From Salipiger aestuarii (GTDB lineage: Bacteria > Pseudomonadota > Alphaproteobacteria > Rhodobacterales > Rhodobacteraceae): 47,302 nucleotides of DNA. The DNA lies in NCBI RefSeq assembly GCF_003259905.1, contig NZ_QLMG01000033.1:1-47302 (forward strand), read 5' to 3'. Position 1 is the stretch's first letter, and each line of letters begins with the position of its first letter. A program made the translations under genes and the position numbers. Positions 25,552 to 34,368 of this stretch are shown one piece after another. A model generated the notes under the pieces. It made no database searches, was not told the DNA's origin, and worked only from the letters and a program-made list of their open reading frames with translations.

Positions 25552-25575
25552 CGCGCCGTGAAAGCGGCGCGTTTT
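25552..25575 (+). terminator. Terminator-like hairpin
   Basis: CGCGCCG (25552-25558), loop TGAAAG, CGGCGCG (25565-25571), then TTTT make a 7-bp GC stem with a T-tract on the plus strand. No recognised plus-strand gene ends just before it, so it may end a small or lost transcript or mark the palindrome region just upstream. Confidence 0.4.
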
Positions 25576-26206
25576 CGGCGTTTTGGACAAGTCATTGCTA
25601 GACGTGAAATTTACCCAATCAGACGTCTGCATTTTACTGCCTCGGGCGTTTCTAGCAAGGTGAATCTGCGTTGTCGGATCGGCGTGATGCCGCCCAGTTC
25701 CCCCAAGTAAACGAAAACTCCAGGTATTCCATTATCCCTTTATTCATAGCCAAAGATGACAGTGCCCTCTCGTCAGACCATCACCCTGTGAGAGAGTGGA
25801 ATGAGCGAAATAACTTGAAACCTGCTCATCGCGCCGTCCCGGCCTGTCGGTTGGTGTCGTGCGATCAGCAGGTCGAAAGGCAGTTATGTGTTGATAGTGC
25901 CGCGAACGCGGGCCTTTAAGCATGGGGAGTGCGGACGATTGGAACGGGCTGAAATTGTGCACGTTTCAGCAAGGAATTACCAGACCTAAGCGTCTGTAAC
26001 GAAAAAGAAATCATACCGTCAGCTTTGTCTGGAATGCGGGTCCATGGGGATGGGCACCGTGTTGGGCGATCTTGCGCGTTTTTTTGCCGGGATGCATCGC
26101 GGCATGGGCGTGCGTGGAAACCGGCCGGGCTAACGGCAACCGAAATTGTCGCGCATGCACTCAGATAACTCTGCGCGACCACGGAAAAGAATGAAGGGAA
26201 ACACCC

Positions 26207-29200
26207 ATGATGTCAGAGCATGCTGCGCAGGTCGATGCGCTCGCTCCGGTTGATGAAGCCACCCATGTCGCGATAAGGGACGGGGCGTGGTCGGACCCGT
26301 CGACCTGGAAGAACGGGCAGGTTCCGGGGGCCGAGGCGCATGTCTACATTCCCGGCGGCATCACCGTCGATTACGACGTGGATGACAGCACCCCGATTGC
26401 GACGGTCCGCGTCGGGGGGATGCTTGACTGGGCCACCGATCGGAACACGACGCTGTTGGTTGAAACCATCGTTACAGATATGGGATCGCAGGTCGAAATC
26501 GGGTCGATGCACGATGCGGCGATCAATGCGGATGTCAGCGCCCGGATCATCTTTCGCGACACGCCGATCGACACCGGTACCGATCCCATGATGCTAAGCC
26601 ATGGCCTTGTGGCGATGGGGCATGTCGATATCAACGGTGCCGCAAAGGAAAGCCATCTCGAGATTTCCGGCAACGCCGTCAGCCGCGGCGCGACATCGGT
26701 CGGGCTCGAGGGCGATCTCACCAACTGGAAGGCCGGAGACAAGATCCTGTTCGTCGGTACTGGCGATGGCAGCGCGGACGAGACCCGCACCATTGTGTCG
26801 GTCAGCGGGCAGACCGTCACCTTTGACAAGTCGCTGAATTACGACCACGAACCGCCCGCGGGCTTTGATTTCACGACCTATGTCGGCAACCTGTCGCGCA
26901 ACGTGGTGTTCACCTCTGAAAATCCCGATGGGGTGCGCGGGCATGTGATGCTGATGAACGACATGGTCGATCATGGCGAGAATGCCAACTCGGCCATGTT
27001 TGCCGAATTCACTGATCTTGGCCGCACGGATGAAAGCATTCCGACCGGCACAGCCACCAATCCCACCGGGCGCTACCCGTTGCACCTGCACGAGATCGGC
27101 ACCGATCCTGACAGCCCGACCAACATGATCCAGGGCGTTGCCGTGTCGGGCTCGCCCGGCTGGGGGATCGTCCAGCATTCGTCGGATGCCAGCATCATGG
27201 ACAGCATCGTCCATGACACCGTCGGCGCGGGCATGGTTTCCGAGGCAGGTGACGAGACCGGCATGTGGATGGACAACCTGGTCAGCTCCGTTGCGAGCAC
27301 CTATTTCAGCGGGCATGATGCCGTCGGTGTCGAAGGGGCTGCATATGAGAACCAGTCGCGCGTCGTCATTCAGCAAGGCAACATCGCCGCGAACGCTGCC
27401 ATCGGCTGGAATTACTTCGGCATCGAAGAATTCCCCGAGGATGCCGCGAACCCATCGGCACCAAAGGATGGCGCCCATCGCGAAATGTTCGAACGCGGGC
27501 AACTGCCCTATGATCCGTCGCCCTTCGACGTGGGGCTCGATCACGAAGAGCCGCCGATCACCGATTTCAACAACAACACCTCGATTGCCACCGGCGAGGG
27601 ACTGCGCGTGTTCCACCGCCAGTTCTCGGACGACACCGACACAATGAGCGTGTTCCGGGACTTTACCGTCTGGGGTGGCAGCAAGGCGGTGTCGCTGGAC
27701 AATTACGCCTCGAACTACATGTTCATGGATTCGGTCTGGCAAGGCTCGGACGTCGGTTTTTCGATCATGCGCAAAACGTCCTCGGTCGTTTTCAACAACG
27801 TCGAGGTTCATGATTTCGCCATTGGTTACAAAAGCTGGGGTCTGAACCACGAGGTCGTTCTGATCGACACTGAATTCGTGAATGTCGGGGTCGACATCGA
27901 TCAGGACGATCTGATGCGCAACGTCGACAACAGCGGGCTGCGCGGCTCGTTGATCGACTATTACAAGCGCCTTCACGATATCGACTACACCGATCCGCAA
28001 CCGCAGATCCTGAGCAGCGCCGGCCTGACGCCGATCGATGCCATCACTTTCAAGGCCGATGCCGGGTCCGATATGACCATCGGCAAGGGCGATTCAAAGC
28101 TGAACTTCACCGGAACGATCACTGACTCTGTCGGTGTGCGCAATTTCAACGAATACGTTGTCGCCAAGACCCCGAGCGGCAAGGGAAGCAGCAAGGATTT
28201 CGAAGGCATCGACCTTACCCTGGGCGCCGCCTCCGGTGACCTGCTGCGCGAGTTCACGCTGGAGATGTTCCTTGACCTGCATGGGGTCACCCAGAAGGCC
28301 GATGGCACCTGGGTCAGTCCGGTGGTCAACTGGATCACCGACCGGCTTACAGGCGATCAGCACCCTGTCATCATCGAGATCAACGTAGTCAACATGACAG
28401 TGGCCGAATTGGCGCCGTACATGCTTGACGCTTATCCGACGCCCACGATCAACAATGCCGGGTGGTACGCCGACAATGTTGGTGACGCGACCTCGGGTGG
28501 CGGCACGAAGGACGGCGGCGCCGACGACGCGACCTCGGGTGGCGGCGCGCCGGATGATGGCACTGGCAAAGATGCCAGCGGTTCGGACAAGGGAAATGCC
28601 GGCGCGCCCGTGGATGACACCTCGGACAACAGCTCCGACACTGTCATTCTCGGAACTTCGGCCCGCGATACACTCGTCGGCACCGGGGGCGACGATGTGC
28701 TTGACGGCAGTTATCACAAGGACATACTGACCGGCGGAGGGGGCGCGGACATCTTCCGTTACACAGGCGAATCCCTCGACGGTCACCGCGACATCATCAC
28801 GGATTTCTCGTTGGCTGACGGTGACAAGATCGACCTTTCCGCGCTGGCCGATGCGTTTGAGCTTGACGCGCAGCAGATGCTGGATGCTGTTTCTGTCAAG
28901 GATATCAAGCCCGGTATGCGCATCACGGTCGAGCTTGACGGCGAATCCCACGTTCTTTCAGTGCTGGAAGGTATCAACGCTGCCGATTTCTCGATCGCAG
29001 ACCATCTCATCTTCAAAGGCACCGAAAACAGCGCGCCTGACCCGGTCATCGACGCACCCGTTGACGAACCCGTCGTAGACACGCCGAGCCAACCCGAAGA
29101 GCCGACGGATACCGGGGCAGACGGCGGCGCGACGCCGGGTCTGGCCGATCTCTTCATTTTCGGAACTGAAAACCGCGATACCCTTGTTGGAACGAACAAG

Positions 29201-29551
29201 AATGACATCATCGTCGGAAAGCAGCACGCCGATAAGTTGACCGGTGGAAACGGCGCCGACACCTTTGTCTTTAACGCTGATTCGCTTGACGGTAGCCGAG
29301 ACACCGTCACCGATTTCTCGCAGGACGAGGGCGATCAGATCGACCTGTCCGGTATCGCTGAAGCGCTCAACCTTGATGCAGCGGCAATGATGGAGGCGGT
29401 GACGTTCAAGAACATCAAGCCCGGTCTGCGCGTCGGGATTGAGGCCGATGGCGATTTCCACGCGCTTGCGGTGCTGAACAACGTCGAAGAGGACGAATTC
29501 ATCGTGGATCAATCGGTCGTCTTTACGCTGTCCGACTCGATCCTCGGCTAA
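26207..29551 (+). CDS. G8-domain, parallel beta-helix RTX protein (CEMIP-like), secreted
   Basis: The 1114-residue protein has an AAGGGAA ribosome site eight bases before ATGATG. Residues about 20-150 match a G8 domain: DGAWSDPSTWKNGQVPGA, then IPGGITVDYD and VRVGGMLDW. Residues about 150-640 look like a right-handed beta-helix with TGRYPLHLHEIG and VSGSPGWGIVQHSS, both also typical of CEMIP/TMEM2-type hyaluronan-degrading or binding proteins. After a Gly/Asp-rich linker (about 760-805) come two RTX-type modules at about 810-925 and 983-1105, each ending in a DSLDG-type stretch and an ITDFS or VTDFS motif. No signal peptide; type I secretion is expected. A polysaccharide-binding or depolymerising role on the exopolysaccharide is inference. 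Confidence 0.85.
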   Translation: MMSEHAAQVDALAPVDEATHVAIRDGAWSDPSTWKNGQVPGAEAHVYIPGGITVDYDVDDSTPIATVRVGGMLDWATDRNTTLLVETIVTDMGSQVEIGSMHDAAINADVSARIIFRDTPIDTGTDPMMLSHGLVAMGHVDINGAAKESHLEISGNAVSRGATSVGLEGDLTNWKAGDKILFVGTGDGSADETRTIVSVSGQTVTFDKSLNYDHEPPAGFDFTTYVGNLSRNVVFTSENPDGVRGHVMLMNDMVDHGENANSAMFAEFTDLGRTDESIPTGTATNPTGRYPLHLHEIGTDPDSPTNMIQGVAVSGSPGWGIVQHSSDASIMDSIVHDTVGAGMVSEAGDETGMWMDNLVSSVASTYFSGHDAVGVEGAAYENQSRVVIQQGNIAANAAIGWNYFGIEEFPEDAANPSAPKDGAHREMFERGQLPYDPSPFDVGLDHEEPPITDFNNNTSIATGEGLRVFHRQFSDDTDTMSVFRDFTVWGGSKAVSLDNYASNYMFMDSVWQGSDVGFSIMRKTSSVVFNNVEVHDFAIGYKSWGLNHEVVLIDTEFVNVGVDIDQDDLMRNVDNSGLRGSLIDYYKRLHDIDYTDPQPQILSSAGLTPIDAITFKADAGSDMTIGKGDSKLNFTGTITDSVGVRNFNEYVVAKTPSGKGSSKDFEGIDLTLGAASGDLLREFTLEMFLDLHGVTQKADGTWVSPVVNWITDRLTGDQHPVIIEINVVNMTVAELAPYMLDAYPTPTINNAGWYADNVGDATSGGGTKDGGADDATSGGGAPDDGTGKDASGSDKGNAGAPVDDTSDNSSDTVILGTSARDTLVGTGGDDVLDGSYHKDILTGGGGADIFRYTGESLDGHRDIITDFSLADGDKIDLSALADAFELDAQQMLDAVSVKDIKPGMRITVELDGESHVLSVLEGINAADFSIADHLIFKGTENSAPDPVIDAPVDEPVVDTPSQPEEPTDTGADGGATPGLADLFIFGTENRDTLVGTNKNDIIVGKQHADKLTGGNGADTFVFNADSLDGSRDTVTDFSQDEGDQIDLSGIAEALNLDAAAMMEAVTFKNIKPGLRVGIEADGDFHALAVLNNVEEDEFIVDQSVVFTLSDSILG

Positions 29552-29562
29552 ATCTGGCGTTT

Positions 29563-29587
29563 CCGGCGCAGAGCGATTCTGCGCCGG
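29563..29587. terminator. Strong hairpin between convergent genes
   Basis: CCGGCGCAGA (29563-29572), loop GCGAT, TCTGCGCCGG (29578-29587) form a perfect 10-bp stem 12 bases after the G8-RTX stop and before the end of the convergent GT2. No T-tract follows on either strand, so it may act as a bidirectional transcription or RNA-decay barrier. Confidence 0.55.
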
Positions 29588-29651
29588 GGGCACGACGTAT
29601 CTTGGCTGGCCCGCAGGCGATGGCTGTACGGAAACACTGTAAATACATGTC

Positions 29652-30845
29652 TCAAACGGCAAGGTGAAGCGGCTCGCGCCGCTCTGACAGGGGCGGCGCG
29701 GGTACGGTTGGCTGCGGCCCTCGCGCGGACAGGCCTAGCGACAGGATGAACCGTGCAATCTGCGCGGCCTCGGGCAGGCGCCCGGCCGAAAAGGCGGCGC
29801 GCCCCCGCCACAGCGCTCCGCGCGCGAGGGCATTTGCGATCTGCGTGCCAACAGCACCGGACCGACCCACCTGCACGAGCCGGGCGCGCACCGGCCCGCT
29901 GGTTGCTTCGACCATGCCATGCTTGCCGGCGAGAGCGCGTCGGCAGATTGCCTGCTCGACCTCTGACAGCGCGACGTTGGGGTCCATCGTCGCGGCGGCC
30001 TTGAAGTCGTTGATCGCGCTGTCCCAATCGGTACGACGCGCAAAGACACAGGCGCGTTGCAGCAGGCCGGCCCGTTGCGCCAGCGCGCCGTCAAAAAGAC
30101 CTGCATAGAGCGACAGGGGGATCGATTCGCGAAACGGCGCGAACAACGCGCGGTCGGCTTGTTTCCACACTGCGTCTGATTGTGCCGCCGCGTGCCGAGC
30201 CGCAGCGGGACCCCGCGCGCCGTCATGTTTGCGTTGCTTGAACAGGGGCTCTTCGAGCACGACGACGGGCGCCTGAAGGGCCAGCCGCACCACCATGTCA
30301 TAGTCGATGGACCGCGCCAGATCCTCGCGAAACGGGCCGACCTTGTCGTAGAGGGCGCGCCGCACCAGCGTCGCATTCTGGAACAGGAATATATCTTCGA
30401 GCAGGTGGCGAAGCACAGATCCGTCGGACAGGTCGGGCCAATACCCCGGCCCGGTCTCCACACGCGCCCCTGTTGCGGCGTCGTCACGAAAACGCACATA
30501 GCTTCCCGCCGCGACCCCGGCTTCCGGCCGACGCTCAAGCACGCCAGCCAGCCGTTCCACGGCGCCGGGCAGGGCGATGTCATCGTCGTCGCAGATCCAG
30601 ATCAGCTCGCCGCGGGCCTCGCGCATCGCCGCGTTCAACGCCTTTGCCTTGCCGCCGTTTTCGCCGCGAAAATAGCGGATCGGGCCCGACAGCGATTTGA
30701 CCTCGTTGGGCGTGGAATCGGTGGATCCATCGTCCCATACAAGAATTTCCTCGACCGGGCGGGTCTGCGCGGTCAGACTGTTGATAGCCTCGCGCAGGAA
30801 ATTGGCGCGGTTATAGCTTGGCACAATTACTGAAATCGATGTCAT
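29652..30845 (-). CDS. GT2 glycosyltransferase with C-terminal helical extension
   Basis: The protein has 397 residues from ATG 30845; ATG 30854 is equally possible. The GT-A domain occupies about 1-240: ISVIVPSYNRANFLREAINS, LVWDDGSTDST (about 36-46) and the metal motif ICDDDDIA (about 87-94), with RSIDYDMVVRLAL (about 184-196) as acceptor/base region. Residues about 245-397 form an Ala/Arg-rich helical extension not seen in the other GT2 enzymes here; it has a few TPR-like helix pairs by eye (for example WDSAINDFKAAATMDPN). It lies divergent to the exoF-like gene with only 25 bases between starts, so the two 5' ends must overlap. Confidence 0.88.
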   Translation of the reverse strand: MTSISVIVPSYNRANFLREAINSLTAQTRPVEEILVWDDGSTDSTPNEVKSLSGPIRYFRGENGGKAKALNAAMREARGELIWICDDDDIALPGAVERLAGVLERRPEAGVAAGSYVRFRDDAATGARVETGPGYWPDLSDGSVLRHLLEDIFLFQNATLVRRALYDKVGPFREDLARSIDYDMVVRLALQAPVVVLEEPLFKQRKHDGARGPAAARHAAAQSDAVWKQADRALFAPFRESIPLSLYAGLFDGALAQRAGLLQRACVFARRTDWDSAINDFKAAATMDPNVALSEVEQAICRRALAGKHGMVEATSGPVRARLVQVGRSGAVGTQIANALARGALWRGRAAFSAGRLPEAAQIARFILSLGLSARGPQPTVPAPPLSERREPLHLAV

Positions 30846-30870
30846 AAAATCCATAGTCCCGGGTGCCCGA
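30846..30870. promoter_or_regulatory. 25-bp gap between divergent GT2 and exoF-like starts
   Basis: The gap is too short to hold two full promoters. At least one promoter must lie inside the opposite coding sequence, or the exoF promoter runs through the 5' end of the GT2 gene, so the two units probably exclude or co-regulate each other. Confidence 0.4.
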
Positions 30871-32136
30871 ATGTACGAGTTATTCCACAGTGGCCGCATT
30901 CGCACAACAAACCTGCTGCGTCTCGCCGTCATGCTCGGCGTCTTCGCCTTGGGTGGCTCTGCAATTGCGCAAGACAGCTACCGTTTGAATATTGGCGACC
31001 GGATCGCGGTGCGGATCGTTCAGTGGGATAGCATTGCCCTGGGTTTCACCGAATTCGCGGCCCTTGGAGGAACCTATTCTGTCGGTACGGATGGCATGAT
31101 TATGGTCCCGATGGTGGGCGCGATGTCCGCCGAGAACTACAGCCTGCCCGAACTGGCCGAAGCGTTTGAGGCCGAACTGCAGATGCGCTTGGGGCTTGTC
31201 GACCAGCCCGGAGTGTCGGTGTCGGTGGTCGAGTACCGCCCGATTTATGTGCTTGGCAACGTCGCCCGGCCCGGCGCCTACCCGTTTTCGCCCGGCCTGA
31301 CCGTACAGCAGGCGGTGGCGCTGGCGGGGGGAAGCCTGGCCCCATTCGCGGACGGTCTGGAAGGCGAAAGCGCCGCGATCCGCACCGTCGGTAACCTGCG
31401 CGAACTGGGGCTGGATGCCGCGCGCGAAGCTGTTCGCGCTGCGCGTCTTCGGGCAGAGATGCGCGGCGATCCGGGTTTTTCACCCCCCGAAGGATTGGTG
31501 CATCCCGACGGCCCGGCTGCGCTGGACGCGCTTATCGTGCACGAGCGCGACCTGTTTGTCAGCCGCCGCGAAGGACAACAGCGCGCGCTGGACTCGCTCG
31601 ATCACACCAGCGCGCTGCTTGAAACCGAGATTGCTGCGCTGGAGGGAAAGCTGATCGGGCTGTCAAAGCAGGTCGAGCTGATGCAAGGCTCGGTCGCGAA
31701 TGCCGAGACGCTTCAGGAACGGGGGCTTTTGCGGTCGGACAATCTGGTGACGCTGCAGGGGCAGTTGATCAATCTGGAGGCGCGCGAACTGGACACCGAA
31801 ACCGCGATATACCGGGCGCGGCAGAATGTGTCGGAGATTGAACGGGAGCGAATCGCGCTCGAAGCCGACCGGCGGCTGGAGATCCTGCAACAGTTGCAGC
31901 AAAGCGAGGCCGAGAGTGATCGGCTCGCGGCGCGCCGCGACACCAATCTCAGACTGCTGGTCGGGGCTGAGGCTTTGCTGGCGACAACGCAACGCGCCGC
32001 CGACGTCCGCATGGCGTACCGGATCACCCGGCAAGGGAGCCCGCAAGTCCAGGAAATGCAGGTTGATGTAACGGCGCGGCTGTTCCCGGCGGATGTGCTG
32101 AACGTGGAAACGCACATCATCACCGGCCGGAATTGA
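30871..32136 (+). CDS. ExoF-type polysaccharide biosynthesis/export protein (OPX)
   Basis: The 421-residue protein has a signal peptide: basic RTTNLLRLAVMLGVFALGG and a likely cut after SAIA before QDSYRL. The Poly_export domain (about 35-125) begins YRLNIGDRIAVRIV. An SLBB-type segment (about 126-170) has YVLGNVARPGAYPFSPGLTV. A long coiled coil (about 230-370, many Leu/Glu/Gln) follows, as in ExoF of Sinorhizobium, and there is no outer-membrane helix of the Wza type. It is expected to work in the periplasm with the co-polymerase at 34369. It starts a plus-strand run (exoF, two DPM-like GT2, exoP, sulfotransferase). No strong ribosome site is visible at the ATG. Confidence 0.9.
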   Translation: MYELFHSGRIRTTNLLRLAVMLGVFALGGSAIAQDSYRLNIGDRIAVRIVQWDSIALGFTEFAALGGTYSVGTDGMIMVPMVGAMSAENYSLPELAEAFEAELQMRLGLVDQPGVSVSVVEYRPIYVLGNVARPGAYPFSPGLTVQQAVALAGGSLAPFADGLEGESAAIRTVGNLRELGLDAAREAVRAARLRAEMRGDPGFSPPEGLVHPDGPAALDALIVHERDLFVSRREGQQRALDSLDHTSALLETEIAALEGKLIGLSKQVELMQGSVANAETLQERGLLRSDNLVTLQGQLINLEARELDTETAIYRARQNVSEIERERIALEADRRLEILQQLQQSEAESDRLAARRDTNLRLLVGAEALLATTQRAADVRMAYRITRQGSPQVQEMQVDVTARLFPADVLNVETHIITGRN

Positions 32137-32312
32137 CGCACAAATGAGCCCATGTTCACACGATGAACCGGCAAACCTGTCGCGTTGCGGAAAAAGGTCG
32201 CGATAAGAAGCGAGTGTGTTAAAGTGAACCTAATTGTAAATGTGTGGGTCTGACTATCGGGTCTCTGTCCCCCGGTCGCACCCGGTTTTGTAGGACAAAA
32301 AAGGCTGCGTTC

Positions 32313-33224
32313 ATGCCACTGGATTTCCCCGCATCGCGATCCGGAAACGGGCCCGAGATCTCTGTCTGCGTGCCCGTATACAATGAAGAAGACAACGTCG
32401 CGCTGCTGCATCAAAAGATCGTCGCGTCGTTGGAACCGACGGGCCGGACGTTTGAGATGGTGCTGGTCGATGATGGTTCGCGCGACCGCTCGGTTGAGCG
32501 CCTGGCCGAAATCGCCGCGTCCGATCCACGGCTTGTGGTGGTGCGGTTCCAGCGCAATTTCGGACAAACCGCTGCCATGATGGCCGGGATCGACCATGCG
32601 CGCGGACGGTATGTCGTGACCATGGACGGCGATCTGCAGAACGATCCTGTTGATATTCCGATGATGCTGGACAAGCTGGATGAGGGTTACGATCTGGTCG
32701 TCGGCTACCGTATCAACCGGCAGGACAAGTTCCTGTCGCGCAAACTGCCGTCCAGGATCGCGAACTGGTTGATCGGCAAGGTCACCGGCATTCCGATTCG
32801 CGACAATGGCTGCTCGCTCAAGGTTTACCGCGCCGATGTGATCAAGCGCGTGCCGCTTTATTCCGACATGCATCGCTTTATTCCGGCGATGAGCACACAG
32901 ATGGGCGCGCGGGTGGCCGAGGTTGGCGTGCGCCACCACGCACGGCGTTTCGGGGTTTCGAAATACGGCCTGTCACGCGTGTTCAAGGTGCTGCTCGATC
33001 TCATTTCGATCAAGACGCTCCAGATTTTCACACGCCGCCCGTTGGCGCGCTTTTCCGGTGCGGCTGCGCTGTCATCGGCGGCGGCGTTGTTCGCGATGGT
33101 GACGATGCGTGGCGGCGATCTTGTGGTTGAAACCGCGGTGGTCGGGCTGCTGGTGGCGCTGGCGGTTTTCCTGTTGTTCCTTGGGCTGATTACCGGAGCA
33201 ATGTTTCAGCAACGCGATCCGTGA
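32313..33224 (+). CDS. DPM1/GtrB-like GT2 polyprenyl-phosphate glycosyltransferase
   Basis: The protein has 303 residues from ATG 32313 (AAGG nine bases upstream; a frame open to 32244 is not needed). Motifs are VCVPVYNEEDNVALL (about 15-29), LVDDGSRDRS (about 50-59), the DxD-type VTMDGDLQNDP (about 107-117), FGQTAAMMAGIDHARG (about 87-102) and RDNGCSLKVYR (about 166-176). Two C-terminal TM helices at about 246-270 and 275-298 anchor it in the membrane. This class makes undecaprenyl-phosphate-linked sugars, and the GT-C at 11930 is the obvious candidate user. The next gene is a shortened-motif paralogue. Confidence 0.9.
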   Translation: MPLDFPASRSGNGPEISVCVPVYNEEDNVALLHQKIVASLEPTGRTFEMVLVDDGSRDRSVERLAEIAASDPRLVVVRFQRNFGQTAAMMAGIDHARGRYVVTMDGDLQNDPVDIPMMLDKLDEGYDLVVGYRINRQDKFLSRKLPSRIANWLIGKVTGIPIRDNGCSLKVYRADVIKRVPLYSDMHRFIPAMSTQMGARVAEVGVRHHARRFGVSKYGLSRVFKVLLDLISIKTLQIFTRRPLARFSGAAALSSAAALFAMVTMRGGDLVVETAVVGLLVALAVFLLFLGLITGAMFQQRDP

Positions 33225-33289
33225 CGCCGGCCCTGCGGCGCCGACCTGGTCGCCCGACTTTGTTTTTGTACTTTATGTAAGAGGTTTTC

Positions 33290-34330
33290 ATGACGATCGG
33301 CGGATCACTCAACACCCATACTCCGGGGCTTCTTTCTGTTATCGTGGCGGCAGAAGCGATGCAGGAATTGCCCGACACGCTGGTCGCTGTTCGGCCCGAG
33401 CTGGACGCGATGGGTCGACCCTATGAGGTGATCTGCATCACCGACGGGCGCGACGATACCGTCATGGCAGCGCTGAACCTGATCGGCGACGATTGGCCCG
33501 AACTGCTGGTGCTGGGGCAGCGCCCCTGGCGCGGCGACGATGCCGCGCTGAGCGTGGCGATGCGCCGGGTCCGGGGTAATCCGGTGCTGACCCTGGCCGG
33601 ATGGCCCGAGGTGGCGCCCGAAGATCTGGCGCGCCTGCCCGACATGCTGGGCGATGCGGACATGGTGACGGTTTCCCGGTCGAACCGGCCTCAAAGCAGA
33701 TGGCAGGCGTGGCGTCGGCGACACCTTACCCGTATGCTGGCGCGGCTGTTCGGGCAAAGCCCCGCCGATCCTTTCTGTCGCACGCGCCTTGCCCGACGCG
33801 CAGTGCTTGATGATGTGACAGGGTTTGGCGTTCGACAGCATTTCATCCCCGTGATCGCCGGGCAGCGCGGCTACAAGCTGACCGAGGTCGAACTGCGCGG
33901 TGTGAGCAACGAAGGTCATGCGAACGCGCGCTATGTGTTTCGGCCCATGGGGCATTTCGTTGCCCTTCTTGACGCCATCACGCTGTATGTCGTGCTGAAT
34001 TTTCTGCGCCGCCCGTTGCGGTTCTTCGGAGCGATCGGGATGCCGATCTTTATCTTCGGGGCGCTGGCGACGGCGGTGCTGATCGGGCAGAGGCTGCTGG
34101 GCGACGCCTTGGCTGACCGCCCGGCGCTTATCTTTGCCGTGCTTATGGTGGTTCTGGGCGTCCAGATCGTTGCCATCGGGCTGGTCGGAGAGATCATCAT
34201 CTTCGCCAACTCCCGGCGGCTCAGGCAATATGCCGTTCGCGAGATCATCACGGGGGCGGATCGGTCCGTGTGCGGCATGCCGGCTGCCTCGAATGTGATC
34301 GCCCCTCTTGCCGCTTCAAATGATGGGTGA
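33290..34330 (+). CDS. DPM-like GT2 paralogue with degenerate active site
   Basis: The 346-residue protein aligns by eye with the preceding gene: LSVIVAAEAMQELPDTLVAV replaces the VPVYNE start, ICITDGRDDTV takes the place of LVDDGS, and LTLAGWPEVAPEDL stands where MDGDLQND should be, so the DxD metal motif is lost. GFGVRQHFIPVIAGQRGYKL corresponds to DMHRFIPAMSTQMG in the neighbour, and two C-terminal TM helices (about 235-262 and 272-300) are kept. It is likely a non-catalytic partner or regulator of the upstream GT2, perhaps as a heterodimer. It is not a pseudogene: the frame is clean, and its stop overlaps the next frame as GTGA. Confidence 0.8.
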   Translation: MTIGGSLNTHTPGLLSVIVAAEAMQELPDTLVAVRPELDAMGRPYEVICITDGRDDTVMAALNLIGDDWPELLVLGQRPWRGDDAALSVAMRRVRGNPVLTLAGWPEVAPEDLARLPDMLGDADMVTVSRSNRPQSRWQAWRRRHLTRMLARLFGQSPADPFCRTRLARRAVLDDVTGFGVRQHFIPVIAGQRGYKLTEVELRGVSNEGHANARYVFRPMGHFVALLDAITLYVVLNFLRRPLRFFGAIGMPIFIFGALATAVLIGQRLLGDALADRPALIFAVLMVVLGVQIVAIGLVGEIIIFANSRRLRQYAVREIITGADRSVCGMPAASNVIAPLAASNDG

Positions 34331-34368
34331 CGCGCGTGAACTGGCAGCCCTCTCGCTCAGGTCGACAC

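Larger units (their letters stand above)
25017..26206. other. 1190-bp gene-poor region
   Basis: The region lies between the divergent sulfotransferase (minus) and G8-RTX (plus) genes. It holds a perfect 21-bp palindrome at 25506-25526, a GC hairpin with T4 at 25552-25575 and a short 6-bp inverted repeat (ATCGCT/AGCGAT) at about 25354-25371. The right half (about 25590-26000) is richer in A and T. Open frames of 70-139 codons (for example 25036-25455 minus, 25153-25548 plus, 25671-25919 plus) show no domain and no good ribosome site. The composition suggests decayed DNA plus regulatory sequence. Confidence 0.55.

Noticed and set aside
25671-25919. Plus-strand frame of 82 codons in the gene-poor region
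   Set aside because: No motif, and weak start context in an AT-richer area; could not be supported.
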